A program made the position numbers and the translations under genes. Below the pieces are notes generated by a model, which saw only the letters and a list, made by a program, of their open reading frames with translations, made no database searches and was not told the DNA's origin. A stretch of DNA of 23,237 bases from Chara braunii. Its lineage: Eukaryota; Streptophyta; Charophyceae; Charales; Characeae. This document shows positions 1 to 7,700 of the stretch, piece after piece. The stretch covers positions 220,385-243,621 of the forward strand of contig BFEA01001027.1 in assembly GCA_003427395.1 (NCBI GenBank), in the 5' to 3' direction. How positions within the stretch are numbered: the first letter of the stretch is position 1; each line of letters starts with the position of its first letter.

Positions 1-322
1 AAACAGAACTGCCCGGTAAACCGTAGGCAGAGAGAGAGAAGAGGACAACAAACGAGGGGCTGTGACAAACTGTTTTGTCGGAGTTTCACCGACTCATCAG
101 GAGGCTGAACCCTCAACAGTCTGCAGAATCCACTCACTGATTACTCTGTAAATGATAATCTACCTTAACCAAAATCAAAGTAGACTATCACTCACCCACA
201 CCAGATGGAAAACTCTACAGACTGTCGGTTATATATAACTCCGACGAAACAGTTTGTCACAGCCCCTCGTTTGTTGTCCTCTTCTCCCTCTCTGCCTACG
301 GTTTATCGGGCTGCTCTGTTTG
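1..322. repeat. Inverted repeat pair (foldback), arms ~160 bp
   Basis: Bases 1-160 and 163-322 are reverse-complementary copies of one repeat, joined almost without spacer. The outer ends (about 1-26 and 297-322) carry a shared terminal motif ending in aaaccgtag. The adjoining ~60 bp (purine-rich aggcagagag, then gaggacaacaaacgagggg) match closely. The inner part has diverged, and the right copy carries a short internal deletion. The left arm starts at the window edge, so it may extend further. The arrangement fits a foldback/MITE element or two tail-to-tail SINE insertions. A related direct copy lies at 697-846. Confidence 0.75.
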
Positions 323-437
323 TCTGAACAGGGGGAGTTGTAAGGAAGAAGATAAAAAAACGAATTCATTTTTTTCTTTTTTCTTTGTTCTTTTTTTTGC
401 TTTTGCGCTCTGATATTCATGTGACGATATATATAGT

Positions 438-463
438 CAAACAGAGCAGCCCGATAAACCGTA
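438..463 (+). repeat. Solo copy of the foldback terminal motif
   Basis: These 26 bases are a perfect reverse complement of 297-322, the right end of the preceding foldback. They are followed by unrelated sequence. Together 297-322 and 438-463 form a perfect 26-bp inverted repeat around a 115-bp spacer (323-437) rich in A/T runs. This may be the end of another, truncated element of the same family. Confidence 0.65.
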
Positions 464-587
464 GCGAAGTGTACGAGAATTGCCGTGTCCGTGGGTGTTG
501 TGTGTGGTGTGTGTTGAGTTGGACACTACAGCCTTGCAGGGGTGGGGTGGATATCACGACCGGTACGATTCCACTTTTGAACACCGT

Positions 588-846
588 GTCCTGGCTGTAG
601 TGGTTAAGAGACTTGGCTCTTGTGGCCGAGGTCGCCGGTTCGAATCTGTGCTTGCACGGAGGAGGGCTTGGGCCCAGACGTACGGAATCCATACTACCGT
701 AGGCAGAGAGGGAGAAGAGGACAGCAAACGAGGGGCTGTGGCAAACTGTTTCATCGGAGTTTCACCGACTCATCAGGAGGCTGAACCCTCAACAGTCTGC
801 AGAATCCCCTAACCGATTACACTGTAAGTGATAATCCACCTTAACC
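588..846 (+). repeat. tRNA-derived SINE-like repeat
   Basis: The head carries an A-box-like tggctgtagtgg (592-603) and a B-box-like ggttcgaatct (637-647), about 33 bp apart as in a tRNA gene. The T-arm and acceptor arm do not pair properly, so this is not a working tRNA. The body (697-846) is a near copy of 1-160, sharing ccgtaggcagag, cgaggggctgtg, the caccgactcatcaggagg stretch and the end ccttaacc. The two copies differ 5' of ccgtag: one has the tRNA-like head, the other the foldback terminal motif. No poly(A) tail is seen. Just after, 847-866 repeats a piece of the head (cggctgtggttaag), possibly a truncated copy. Confidence 0.6.
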
Positions 847-929
847 CCGGCTGTGGTTAAGCATCAACAGCCCATAGACTTTTATGTTCGCGTTCAAGTT
901 TAATTTTGCAAGCAAGCATCTAGGAATTA

Positions 930-1826
930 TCAATCCACATGGTCATAGGCCTTTTTAAAGTCTATGAAAACAAAATTCGCATTTTGTTTGGATTGGCTCA
1001 AGAGTTTGACCATTTCATTGATTAAGAGAATGTTATCTTGTATATGCCGACCATTAATGCACCTCGTTTGAGAGGGATGAATTATATCAGCCATAGCAAA
1101 AATCATCCGGTTTGCAAGTGATCTTACCAATAATTTGTAAACTATTGTTAGTAAAGTTATTGGTCTATAACTTCTGATGTTTATATTATCCCCTTTCTTG
1201 TAAAGGAAGGTAAATATTCCTTGGCTCATAATCTCAACCATGTAACCTAACTCCAAAACCTCCTGAAAGTATTTCATTAAGTCAGATAAAAAAACAAACA
1301 TATTGTTTTCCAAAATTTCTTAGGAAGACCATCTACCCAAAGAAGACCATATAGTTTCTCAAACTTTCTTAGGAAGATCATGTACCCAAGAGTCGTATCT
1401 TCCTCCATTTGTATGCGAGTTTTTCAAATTTTGTCTCAAGTAATGATATTTCCATAATGTCACATTGTTCATTACGGATAGATTGGTACAGTGGTTCCAA
1501 GAAGAGTTGAATGACTTGATCATCCTCTTGAAAATAGGTTGGGTCTTTGGAAGAAAGGAATAGTTTTTTGAAGAAATCATAGGCGTCATTCAGACTAGCT
1601 ACCGAGGATGCAGACACATATGGGTTTAGGGAAACCTCATGATCAAACAGATTTTTTATCATAATGATAGAGTGTTTGACTCGTGACCCGAGCCATTGCA
1701 AAAAATATGTATCCATCTGTCTTTCATAACTTAATTCTAAGAGTTTGCCTCTGATTAGTTGTCCTTGCCAAGGATGTTGTGCAAAGGACAAAAACCGGCT
1801 CTTGAGTTTTTGAATGTCGATGGTTT
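930..1826 (-). pseudogene. LINE ORF2 remnant, endonuclease-RT linker and 5' half of reverse transcriptase
   Basis: Two main frames read as plant LINE ORF2. From 1826 to 1378 is the linker before the RT, including LKSRFLSFAQHPWQG (the upstream frame is closed by TAA). A frameshifted stretch at 1387-1299 holds DGLPKKFWKTI, the usual D-G-L-P-x-x-F start of the RT fingers. From 1313 to 930 are GIFTFLYKKGD, SYRPITLL, and the block with GRHIQDNILLINE. Motif A is FIDFKKAYD, with the catalytic Asp at about 960-962. The frame stops right after motif A, so the Y-x-D-D motif C, the thumb and the C-terminal zinc knuckle are absent. Losing the 3' half is unusual, because LINEs are normally truncated at 5', and suggests later deletion or insertion. 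It is certainly inactive. Family identity is strong; the clade is not determined. Confidence 0.88.
1299..1387. repeat. 40-bp imperfect tandem duplication inside the LINE remnant
   Basis: Bases 1299-1338 and 1348-1387 align over 40 bp with six mismatches, separated by 9 bp. Both copies encode the L-P-K-K motif at the start of the RT domain on the minus strand. The duplication breaks the reading frame between the linker and the RT. Confidence 0.75.
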
Positions 1827-2429
1827 AGGAAAACTCACTTGACTGTTCGTGAGATTCATACTTCAGAATTTGGTTTTAAACATATATTTTGTGTAAATAT
1901 CTATTCTTTGCGTGTAGTTTTGAATATTTATTGCACTTTTTTGCAATAAAAGTCAAACCATTAATAAACGAAGAAATGTAAGAATCATGCTTATCTCTTG
2001 TTGATTACCAATATTCCCACACATCTGCTAAGTTATGAATTGAATATGAGATAAAAGAGATGTATTCAGCTTATGAAACCCCCTCCCTTGGTCCCGTTTC
2101 TTCCTGAAGCGAAGGAGAACTACACACATTTTGTGATCAGTACCAAGCCATGGACTCTACGGAAAAATGGCTGCCTATACAAGAGCTTTATCCAGATGTT
2201 AGAATGAAGTCTATTCTAGATCTGGATTGAAGCCGATTACCATTGTTACGTATAGTGGGGTCTTACTCTTCCTTTCCAGTAGTTTTTAATGTGTCCACTG
2301 TGCGTCCTTGAGATGTTCAAATCACGGAACCGGAGAATACTTGAAACAAAGTCTTAATCCCCACTAGTGGGACTTTAGCCCAGCCTCAGGGGCTGGTGGC
2401 ACCCCTCTTGAGTTTTTTTTTTATATATA
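1827..2429. other. No gene seen; AT-rich spacer
   Basis: No recognisable coding sequence. A 26-codon frame from 2151 has no family resemblance. At 2360-2403 a G/C-rich stretch contains the short hairpin ccagcc-tcagg-ggctgg, followed by poly(T) from 2412 and a short (TA)n run near 2422-2435. Read on the minus strand this is a hairpin followed by an A-rich end, as in the retroposon family described at 3082. Confidence 0.5.
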
Positions 2430-2625
2430 TATATATTTTTTTGAAACTATGTTCTTCTCTCAATTTCACCGTTCACTAGCTACCACTCACAATTAAGGGG
2501 GATGCATGTTCCCCCCCCGCCCTAATCAGCAGTGGTCAGGGAGTAGGGTGGGGCCGCCGGTAGGGGGGTGGGGGCGGCTAACCCAGAGCCGGAACATTTT
2601 GCCAGTAGCTGCCCCTCCCATCTAC
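2430..2625 (+). repeat. Diverged repeat, copy 1 (pair with 4335-4600)
   Basis: The order of blocks matches 4335-4600: poly(T), ctctcaattt/ctctcacattt, a pyrimidine-rich ccgttcactagctaccactcac, a purine run with C-rich stretch, then a shared end resembling cggatcatttcgcaagtagctgc-cctcc. Identity is patchy, so the copies are old. The stretch includes a C8 run and a G-rich segment with aggggggtggggg. Confidence 0.5.
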
Positions 2626-2732
2626 TTTTTGCAGGATAGATAATCTTTTTTTTTTTTTTTTTCCCAAGTCACTGACCTGCCTTTCTATGTTGTGGGTGTT
2701 CCCTATTATGTTTCTCTTGTCAATTTGCTGCA

Positions 2733-3072
2733 GAAAGCTTTGGAGAGGACTCTCATTGACACAGTGGCCATACTCACACTTGGAAACATCTCTGTCCCAA
2801 GTACCGGTAGCTTGGCAGCTGCGCCCCGTCCCAGTACGAGTGCCAATAGTAGTACCAGTGCCACTCGTACTACCATGGGTAGTTCGGCCGAGAGGGCAAC
2901 AAAGGTCCAGGGAACTTCTCACCAGATACAAGGTCCTCTTCCACTCGTCTATTTGGCGTATGCGCTCCACAAAGAGCGTGATCATGTAGAACTGGTCAGA
3001 AAATTGCTAAAGACCTTCTCAAGAGCCATGCTCCGAAGCACTAGGACCGGTACTATCCTTGTGCCGGGTGCA
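2733..3072 (+). CDS. Possible exon of an unrecognised gene
   Basis: A reading frame without stops runs from at least 2692 to 3102. It is flanked by plausible splice signals: a pyrimidine-rich tract ending tttgctgcag at 2732, and a donor-like gcaggtaatc around 3070-3079. The encoded stretch has a helical start (KALERTLIDTVAIL), a Ser/Thr/Ala-rich middle, then a basic helix (ELVRKLLKTFSRAMLRS). I recognise no family. Against it, 2766-2780 (ggccatactcacact) is identical to the terminal repeat of the foldback at 3966-4239, so part of this frame may be mobile-element DNA. No partner exon was found. Treat it as a chance or hypothetical frame. Confidence 0.2.
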
Positions 3073-3081
3073 GGTAATCAT

Positions 3082-3162
3082 GTCAAAGAAGAGGGTGTGT
3101 GATGGAGCCAGCAGCTGGGCTACTAGCGGTGGATGCTCGTATCACCACCACTAGCAACTCAG

Positions 3163-3201
<39 letters not shown>

Positions 3202-3224
3202 AAAGAAGAGGGTGTGTGATGGAG
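3082..3224 (+). mobile_element. A-tailed hairpin retroposon insertion with 26-bp target-site duplication
   Basis: A perfect 26-bp direct repeat (3082-3107 and 3199-3224, beginning gtcaaagaagaggg) flanks a 57-bp body (3108-3164) followed by 34 A residues (3165-3198). This is the hallmark of target-primed retroposition of an A-tailed RNA by a LINE machinery. The body folds into a 20-bp imperfect stem (agctgggctactagcggtgg against its partner ending ctcagct). Its arms and loop (ctactag, tgctc-ta, cacc, ctag) match the hairpin of the dispersed family seen at 9997-10594, 12680-12819 and 14150-14280. It is therefore probably a 5'-truncated member of that family, in the opposite orientation. Confidence 0.85.
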
Positions 3225-3341
3225 TTCTATGTTTGCAGTGCAGATGCCAACGATGCACCGAATGAAGTCATGTCATCACTGAGCTGACCGGGCCCGGGCA
3301 AGTCAGAAATATTTGGTTTTACTCATCAAGTACCATCATCT

Positions 3342-3395
3342 GGATTCGAACTCGGGTACGTATTTCAACAGTTCATGGGTGTACACACTGAGCTA
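3342..3395 (-). repeat. tRNA-like A/B-box head (SINE or tRNA pseudogene)
   Basis: On the minus strand tagctcagtgt (3385-3395) fits an A box and gagttcgaatcc (3342-3353) a B box, 31 nt apart as in a real tRNA gene. The acceptor, D and T stems do not pair, which rules out a functional tRNA. The head abuts the foldback at 3393-3503. Confidence 0.55.
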
Positions 3396-3503
3396 CAGTC
3401 TTCCCCCGAATACAACATACGGTATTTATAGCTGTATCTAGACTGAAAGATGCATCAAATACAGCTATAATGACCGTGCGTTGTATTCGGGGTAAGACTG
3501 TAG
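3393..3503. repeat. Small foldback (MITE-like) element, copy 1
   Basis: The two ends are inverted: ctacagtcttcccccgaatacaac (3393-3416, in part) pairs with its complement ending at 3503. The pairing continues inward through the acggtatttatagctgtat region with a few mismatches (arms 3393-3437 and 3459-3503), leaving a ~21-bp loop. A second copy with the same interior (tcattatagctgtatttgatgc) is at 4727-4820. Confidence 0.8.
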
Positions 3504-3598
3504 GCTCTTGGGTCATGCAAACAACTTGTTGGGTATAGTGGGGGATCATTATTGGTTCACATGGGGGGAAGTTTCCTGGAAGTTTAGGAGAAGTTACG

Positions 3599-3795
3599 GA
3601 GAAGGGGAACTAGGCGGCCGTCACGAAAACAGTTTGGAATTGCACTTCAGGCATTCTCGGCCTGAGAATGTGGAATGCATACAAGCTAGTTTTCTGGTCC
3701 GGTACGTTCAAGAGCGGGCCCGGCGTGTTATGTTCGGGGGAATGCCTGAAGTGCAAACTGTTTTTATCACGGCTGCGAAGTTTTCTCCTTAGTGA
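3599..3795. repeat. Foldback element, arms ~55 bp
   Basis: The arms 3599-3655 and 3739-3795 are inverted: aaacagttt, gcacttcaggcattc and ggagaa...ggcggccgtcacg recur as reverse complements. The loop contains a second small palindrome (cattctc-ggcct-gagaatg at about 3653-3671) and gttcggggga near 3732. Overlapping open frames on both strands here follow from the symmetry and are not taken as genes. Confidence 0.7.
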
Positions 3796-3842
3796 GGAGA
3801 AAGATAGGGTAACCTGATCGTCTGGTTCCGCAGTTGCATGGT

Positions 3843-3888
3843 CACAGCAGACCAAGTGCATGTCATGCATTTGGTCATCTATGCTGTG
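3843..3888. repeat. Near-perfect palindrome
   Basis: Arms 3850-3862 and 3864-3876 (gaccaagtgcatg against catgcatttggtc) differ at one position around a single-base loop. A further 7-bp pair, cacagca (3843-3849) and tgctgtg (3882-3888), lies outside. Confidence 0.7.
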
Positions 3889-3965
3889 CACATCCATGTT
3901 ATACTGGTTGGCTACCATCTTCCCCCGAACACAATGCATCTTTGCAAACCAAAAACCCCAGCTAA

Positions 3966-4239
3966 GGCCATACTCACACTAGTCTTTTCCTTGATGTATC
4001 TGGCTGCATTTATGTCCAGATCTGGACGAATCTGACCTCAAACACGGCCAGAGCTTCCTAGAAAAGGTCCCGGTGTGAGAAAGCCCCAAGTCTTGTCAAT
4101 GTTCACAGTGAGGGTATAGCACTCACATTAGGACTTTTTGGACTCAGCTCTGGACCTGATTGCAATCAAATGCAAGGTGCATCCAGGTCCGGGGTTTAGG
4201 TCAGATACATTTCGAAAAGTGGCAGTGTGAGTATGCCCT
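3966..4239. repeat. MITE-like element with 15-bp terminal inverted repeats
   Basis: The ends ggccatactcacact (3967-3981) and agtgtgagtatgccc (4225-4239) are inverted repeats. Sub-terminal blocks also match in inverted order (tgatgtatctggc/gtcagatacatttc and the gtcc-agctctgg parts). An internal 14-bp perfect palindrome gtccagatctggac sits at 4014-4027. The length of ~274 bp and absence of coding capacity fit a MITE. The same 15-mer terminus also occurs alone at 2766-2780. Confidence 0.7.
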
Positions 4240-4307
4240 GAGGGTGTGTAGTGTTCGCTGGAAGACAGACTGAGTACTAGGCCCTGTGCAGCAATTAGGG
4301 AGCCGCT

Positions 4308-4330
4308 TTCTTCTTCTTCTTCTTCTTCTT
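4308..4330 (+). repeat. (TTC)n microsatellite
   Basis: About seven to eight TTC units, followed within 10 bp by a T-rich run at 4338-4352. Confidence 0.9.
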
Positions 4331-4334
4331 ATTC

Positions 4335-4600
4335 ATCTTTTTTTTTTTTTTTAACTACTAAGCTATATTATTCTCTCACATTTGCCTTTCACTTCTCACC
4401 TACCACTTCTCCTAAGGGTATACAGGGGACCCCTGCAAGCATAGCCACCTCTCACATGGAAGGGGAATCCGATATTGCATGCTGCCCCGTGCCCTAGTTG
4501 ATTTAGGGCACAGGTTTTGGGCCACTGGTGAGGGCCCTGTTAACACAAAGACGGATCATTTCGCAAGTAGCTGCGCCTCCTTTTTCTTCTTCCTCAAACC
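4335..4600 (+). repeat. Diverged repeat, copy 2 (pair with 2430-2625)
   Basis: It shares the same order of blocks as 2430-2625: poly(T), ctctcacattt, ttcacttctcacctaccactt, then cggatcatttcgcaagtagctgcgcctcc near its end. No coding potential is seen. Confidence 0.5.
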
Positions 4601-4726
4601 CTAAACCAGACAACAGCAGTGTCTAAGGTTAGCACTCCCACTAACACACACGCTCACACCCACCTCCCTTTTCTTCTTCCCCAAAGTTAACCCCCACCGG
4701 ATAACAGCAGTGTCTATGGCTACTGT

Positions 4727-4820
4727 CTTCACCCGAATAGAATGCCCGGTCATTATAGCTGTATTTGATGCTACTTTCAGTCCAGATACGGCCATAATTA
4801 TCGAGCATTCTATTCAGGTG
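4727..4820. repeat. Small foldback (MITE-like) element, copy 2
   Basis: The ends cacccgaatagaatgc and gcattctattcaggtg are inverted repeats. The interior (ggtcattatagctgtatttg, then cagtccagatac) closely matches the reverse complement of the element at 3404-3492. Two copies this similar within 1.3 kb support a real small family. Confidence 0.75.
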
Positions 4821-4876
4821 AAAATGGTAGCGCTCCCACTAACACGGGTGAAAATGGTAGCGCTCCCACTAACACG
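4817..4876 (+). repeat. Perfect 2 x 30-bp tandem duplication
   Basis: 4817-4846 and 4847-4876 are identical (ggtgaaaatggtagcgctcc...aacacg). The first unit overlaps the right end of the MITE-like element. A diverged relative of the same stretch (gcactcccactaacacacacgc) lies at 4631-4660, left of the element, so sequence related to one flank is present on both sides of it. Confidence 0.85.
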
Positions 4877-4894
4877 CATGCTCACACCCGTGTT

Positions 4895-5050
4895 GGCAAA
4901 AGACCCTACTGATACCGACCAGGGGGAGCAAGCGGACTATCCCACTGGCACAGCCGGTCAGCACCAAGTGTGCCCCAGGCGGTTTGAGGGCATTGAACCC
5001 ACAACCTTCTGAATGGCTCTTGTGTGCCTAACCAACTGAGCTAGGTGGCT
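4895..5050 (-). repeat. tRNA-derived SINE-like repeat
   Basis: On the minus strand agccacc-tagctcagttgg (5050-5032) gives a clear A box and gggttcaatgccc (5000-4988) a B box with a 4/5-paired T stem. The spacing between boxes is 31 nt. The acceptor 3' strand does not pair with the 5' strand and the anticodon arm is not convincing, so it is a tRNA-derived repeat head rather than a gene. The body probably runs on to about 4895. Confidence 0.6.
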
Positions 5051-5271
5051 TGCTGTACCCAGACAGTAATATTAACAGAAATAGGCCATCCTCAACTAGT
5101 CACACTTGAAAGAAGCCTACCTCCACCAGTCACCAAGTGTGAGTGTGGAAGGGTGAAAGGAGCAAGTTTGGTGGTGGAGCAACGCCCGCATTCCGAAGAC
5201 GTCCGGGTCATTGTATATTCAGCTAGAAGGTCGACTGCAAGTCCCACAGCACTACTCACCAAGTGCATCGA

Positions 5272-5274
<3 letters not shown>

Positions 5275-5307
<33 letters not shown>

Positions 5308-5370
5308 CGCTCCATCTATTGGTGGGGAGCTGCACCTGCTGGAAACCTGGTCCAGCGTCCCTTATATACA
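5275..5370 (-). repeat. Hairpin retroposon family, copy A (tail and 5' module)
   Basis: A run of 29 T (5275-5303) on the plus strand, an A tail on the minus strand, is directly joined to the family's conserved module: gctccatctattggtgggga, then cacctgctggaaa and ggtccagcgtccctta. The stem-loop usually lying between tail and module is absent here. Confidence 0.7.
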
Positions 5371-6101
5371 AAAGTTAGCGAAATGGTGACTGAAAACTGG
5401 GCCTCTTCACCCAATCAAGGGGCCAGATGATCATGAAGCTCAAGCCCTATTGGTGAACAGACATTAATGATCAGGCATGCTCCTGATAATAAACCCACAG
5501 CCAGATGAACCAAGCCTAGTAAGTCAGTGTGCAAGATGAAGCTAGACTGGTGAACCAGACCAGCGCTGCGCCGCCTATTTCTCTTAAAGTTAAAAACTTT
5601 AAAGCACCAGTCCACCACAAATCGGCCCGCGGGTGTCAGCACGAAACCCGCTCCACTTTGGAGGCCGCCGATTTTTTTTTTTTTTTTTTTCCACGGCCCT
5701 CCGTACGGCACGGCTCCTCCGAGTTTTGCTTGTGGCGACAAAAAACTTTCTGCAAGGCCGGGCCATGTACTAGCAGCTCAAGCGAGTCGGAATGTTCTAG
5801 AACGATGCACGCATGCTATTTCGGTATTCTTCAAAAGCATCAAAGAAAATTTAATGTTTACGGCGTTTAACGGTTCCGATCACAGTGGCTCCAAACCTCC
5901 ACGGCGCTCAAGGGTGGGACCATGGGGATCGGCGTGAAACTCCCCACTTTCTCCATGATCCTGACAATCATTAAATGGGGATCGGCATGAACCTCACAAC
6001 TATCAGAGTCACTACAAGAGAAGGCATCCATTTTCCACAATGGCCTTATGGTTTTCTTATAAATTGACGTGAAAAATGGGGGTTCGGTTAACCTTTTCTC
6101 C
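5371..6101. other. No gene seen
   Basis: Open frames on both strands lack family resemblance and run through a poly(T) tract at 5672-5690. A near-repeat of catggggatcggc/atggggatcggcatg (about 5920-5990) and a tctcccattttctt motif at 6096-6110 lead into the following minisatellite. Confidence 0.5.
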
Positions 6102-6480
6102 CATTTTCTTACTTAGTAGCACCATGTCATGTCGTCAACATTCTGTGATAGACGGCGTCCATTTTCTTAGTTAGTAGCACCATGTCATGTCATCAACATC
6201 CTGTGGTAGAAGACGTCGTCCATTTTCTTACTTAGTGGCATGATGCCATGTCATCGACGTTCTATGAGAGAAGGCGTCCACGGGCTTGTCGGAGCCAAGG
6301 GCGTTTTCTCATTCTCACTTAGTAGCATGATGTCATGCCATTCTATGAGAGAAGGCGTCCACGGGCTTGTCGGAGCCAAGGGCGTTTTCTCATTCTCACT
6401 TAGTAGCATGATGTCATGCCATCGACATTTCCCAACTTGGCGAAGGCTTCCAGGGGCTTGTCGGAGTCGGTCCATCACCA
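6102..6480 (+). repeat. Minisatellite, five units of two length classes
   Basis: Units beginning catttctt/cattctcactta start at about 6102, 6160, 6221, 6310 and 6391 (spacing 58, 61, 89, 81). All carry ttagtagcaccatgtcatg or a variant, then a gagaaggcgtcc-type end. Bases 6260-6340 and 6341-6421 are an exact 81-bp duplication. The longer units add a ~25-bp segment (gggcttgtcggagccaaggg). Frames through the array give repeated peptides on both strands, with no recognisable protein. Confidence 0.85.
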
Positions 6481-7100
6481 AGAAATCAGTGTCAGGCCTT
6501 TGAAGGTCAATCAGAACAGCCAAGGAGATTATCAAGGGGGAACAACTGGAGTGACTAAGACTTTGAGTATGGAGCCATTCTTGCAGGGAGACTGAGTCGG
6601 AGGCGTATAAAGGTAGGATTTGAAGGGTTGAGTTTAAACAAAAAAGAAAAAAAAAAGGAGGATTGAAGGGAGTGTTGGACTCCATTCAAGACATCAGAGG
6701 TGCTTCAAGTAGCTCACAACGGTGAAAGGATGTTTTATTAATAAGGGCCTAGTGGCCGAATGGGAGGGCTTATAGACTGTACTGTAGGTTTTGGGGCAGA
6801 ATTGGAGAGAGTATAGGCTGGGTGGGTGGGGGATGACTAAGCCACACTGGTGGTAGGAGATTTTGCTTCCCTCCGCCCCACCGCCCCCGCCCCCACCCCC
6901 ACCCCCNCCCCCAACCCCACCCACGCCCCCACGCTAATCTTCTATGTATCATTCCAAATTTTATTTTAACGGATGCCCAGGAGTTTTTGATGATAATGCA
7001 ATGTTGAGAGAGCTTGAGATTGAGAACTAAGTGTGTGCCAATGACAATTCAGAAGCAGATGACCATAAAGACCCCTTTTTTTTCTTTCCTTTTTTTGGTT
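6481..7100. other. No gene seen; C-rich tract with an unresolved base
   Basis: A gtataaagg TATA-like string at about 6604-6612 has no gene after it. At 6875-6927 the plus strand is almost pure C with scattered A, interrupted by N at 6907. The sequenced length there is unreliable. Confidence 0.5.
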
Positions 7101-7263
7101 AAACCACCACTACCTTTCTCATATGTGGGGTCGCGGGCCTCAAATTCAAATTCAGCCGCCACGTGCCGTCGATGAACAATATAGATGGCAGCGTTGCAGC
7201 TATTTTTCAGGAGTAGGCTACACGATGCCCGCGGCCGACATATGGGAAAGGTAGTTGTGGCTT
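7101..7263. repeat. Foldback (MITE-like) element, 163 bp
   Basis: Arms 7101-7138 and 7227-7263 are inverted with few mismatches (aaaccaccactacctttctc... against ...gggaaaggtagttgtggctt). The ~88-bp loop carries no coding signal. Confidence 0.8.
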
Positions 7264-7334
7264 ATATCTAGACACAAATGGAGATATGATAATTTAGGAC
7301 ACTGGGCAGTTCACTCATGTGAGGGGGGGGAGAA

Positions 7335-7700
7335 AGGGTGATTGTGCATATAAGTCAGCAGTTGAGGGTTGATGAACATAAGCATATGGTGGGGAGATGG
7401 GACAGAGCAGGTAGGGATATCAAAGGGCTGGCCTGCCAGCCAAGTCTGAAAGATGAATCATATTATTTAAAGTAGTTCATTCTTTTTTTTTTAGCTCTCA
7501 ATTTAATATTATAAATAAATTATTTAATAAATAATTCAAGTTAATAAGTGGTTGTATATATAAGTTACCAGTTGAGGGTCCATGCACAGAACCATAAATT
7601 AATGTGGAGAGAGGGGACAGAAAGGGAGGGGAATATTATGTTATAATAAGTAAATAGTTAGCACTCAATTCAATATGCATAAATGATTTAATTAATAGTT
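7335..7700 (+). repeat. Diverged tandem duplication, ~210-bp units
   Basis: 7335-7545 and 7548-7700 share, in order, gtatataagt-(c)agcagttgagggt, aacataa, tggggaga-gggacag, and then tagctctcaatttaatatt/tagcactcaattcaatatg followed by AT-rich sequence. A separate palindrome ggctggc-ct-gccagcc lies at 7426-7441. Confidence 0.6.

Noticed and set aside
3508-3939. Two overlapping open frames on opposite strands
   Set aside because: They lie on inverted-repeat arms and share mirrored peptides as a result. No family resemblance.
4978-5050. Functional tRNA gene on the minus strand
   Set aside because: A and B boxes and most of the T stem are present, but the acceptor strands do not pair and no anticodon arm forms.
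6600-6615. Promoter with TATA box gtataaagg
   Set aside because: No gene or transcript-like sequence follows. A single TATA-like string is expected by chance.
6875-6927. Glycine-rich protein on the minus strand
   Set aside because: It comes from a C-rich low-complexity tract with an unresolved base. Length and frame are not reliable.
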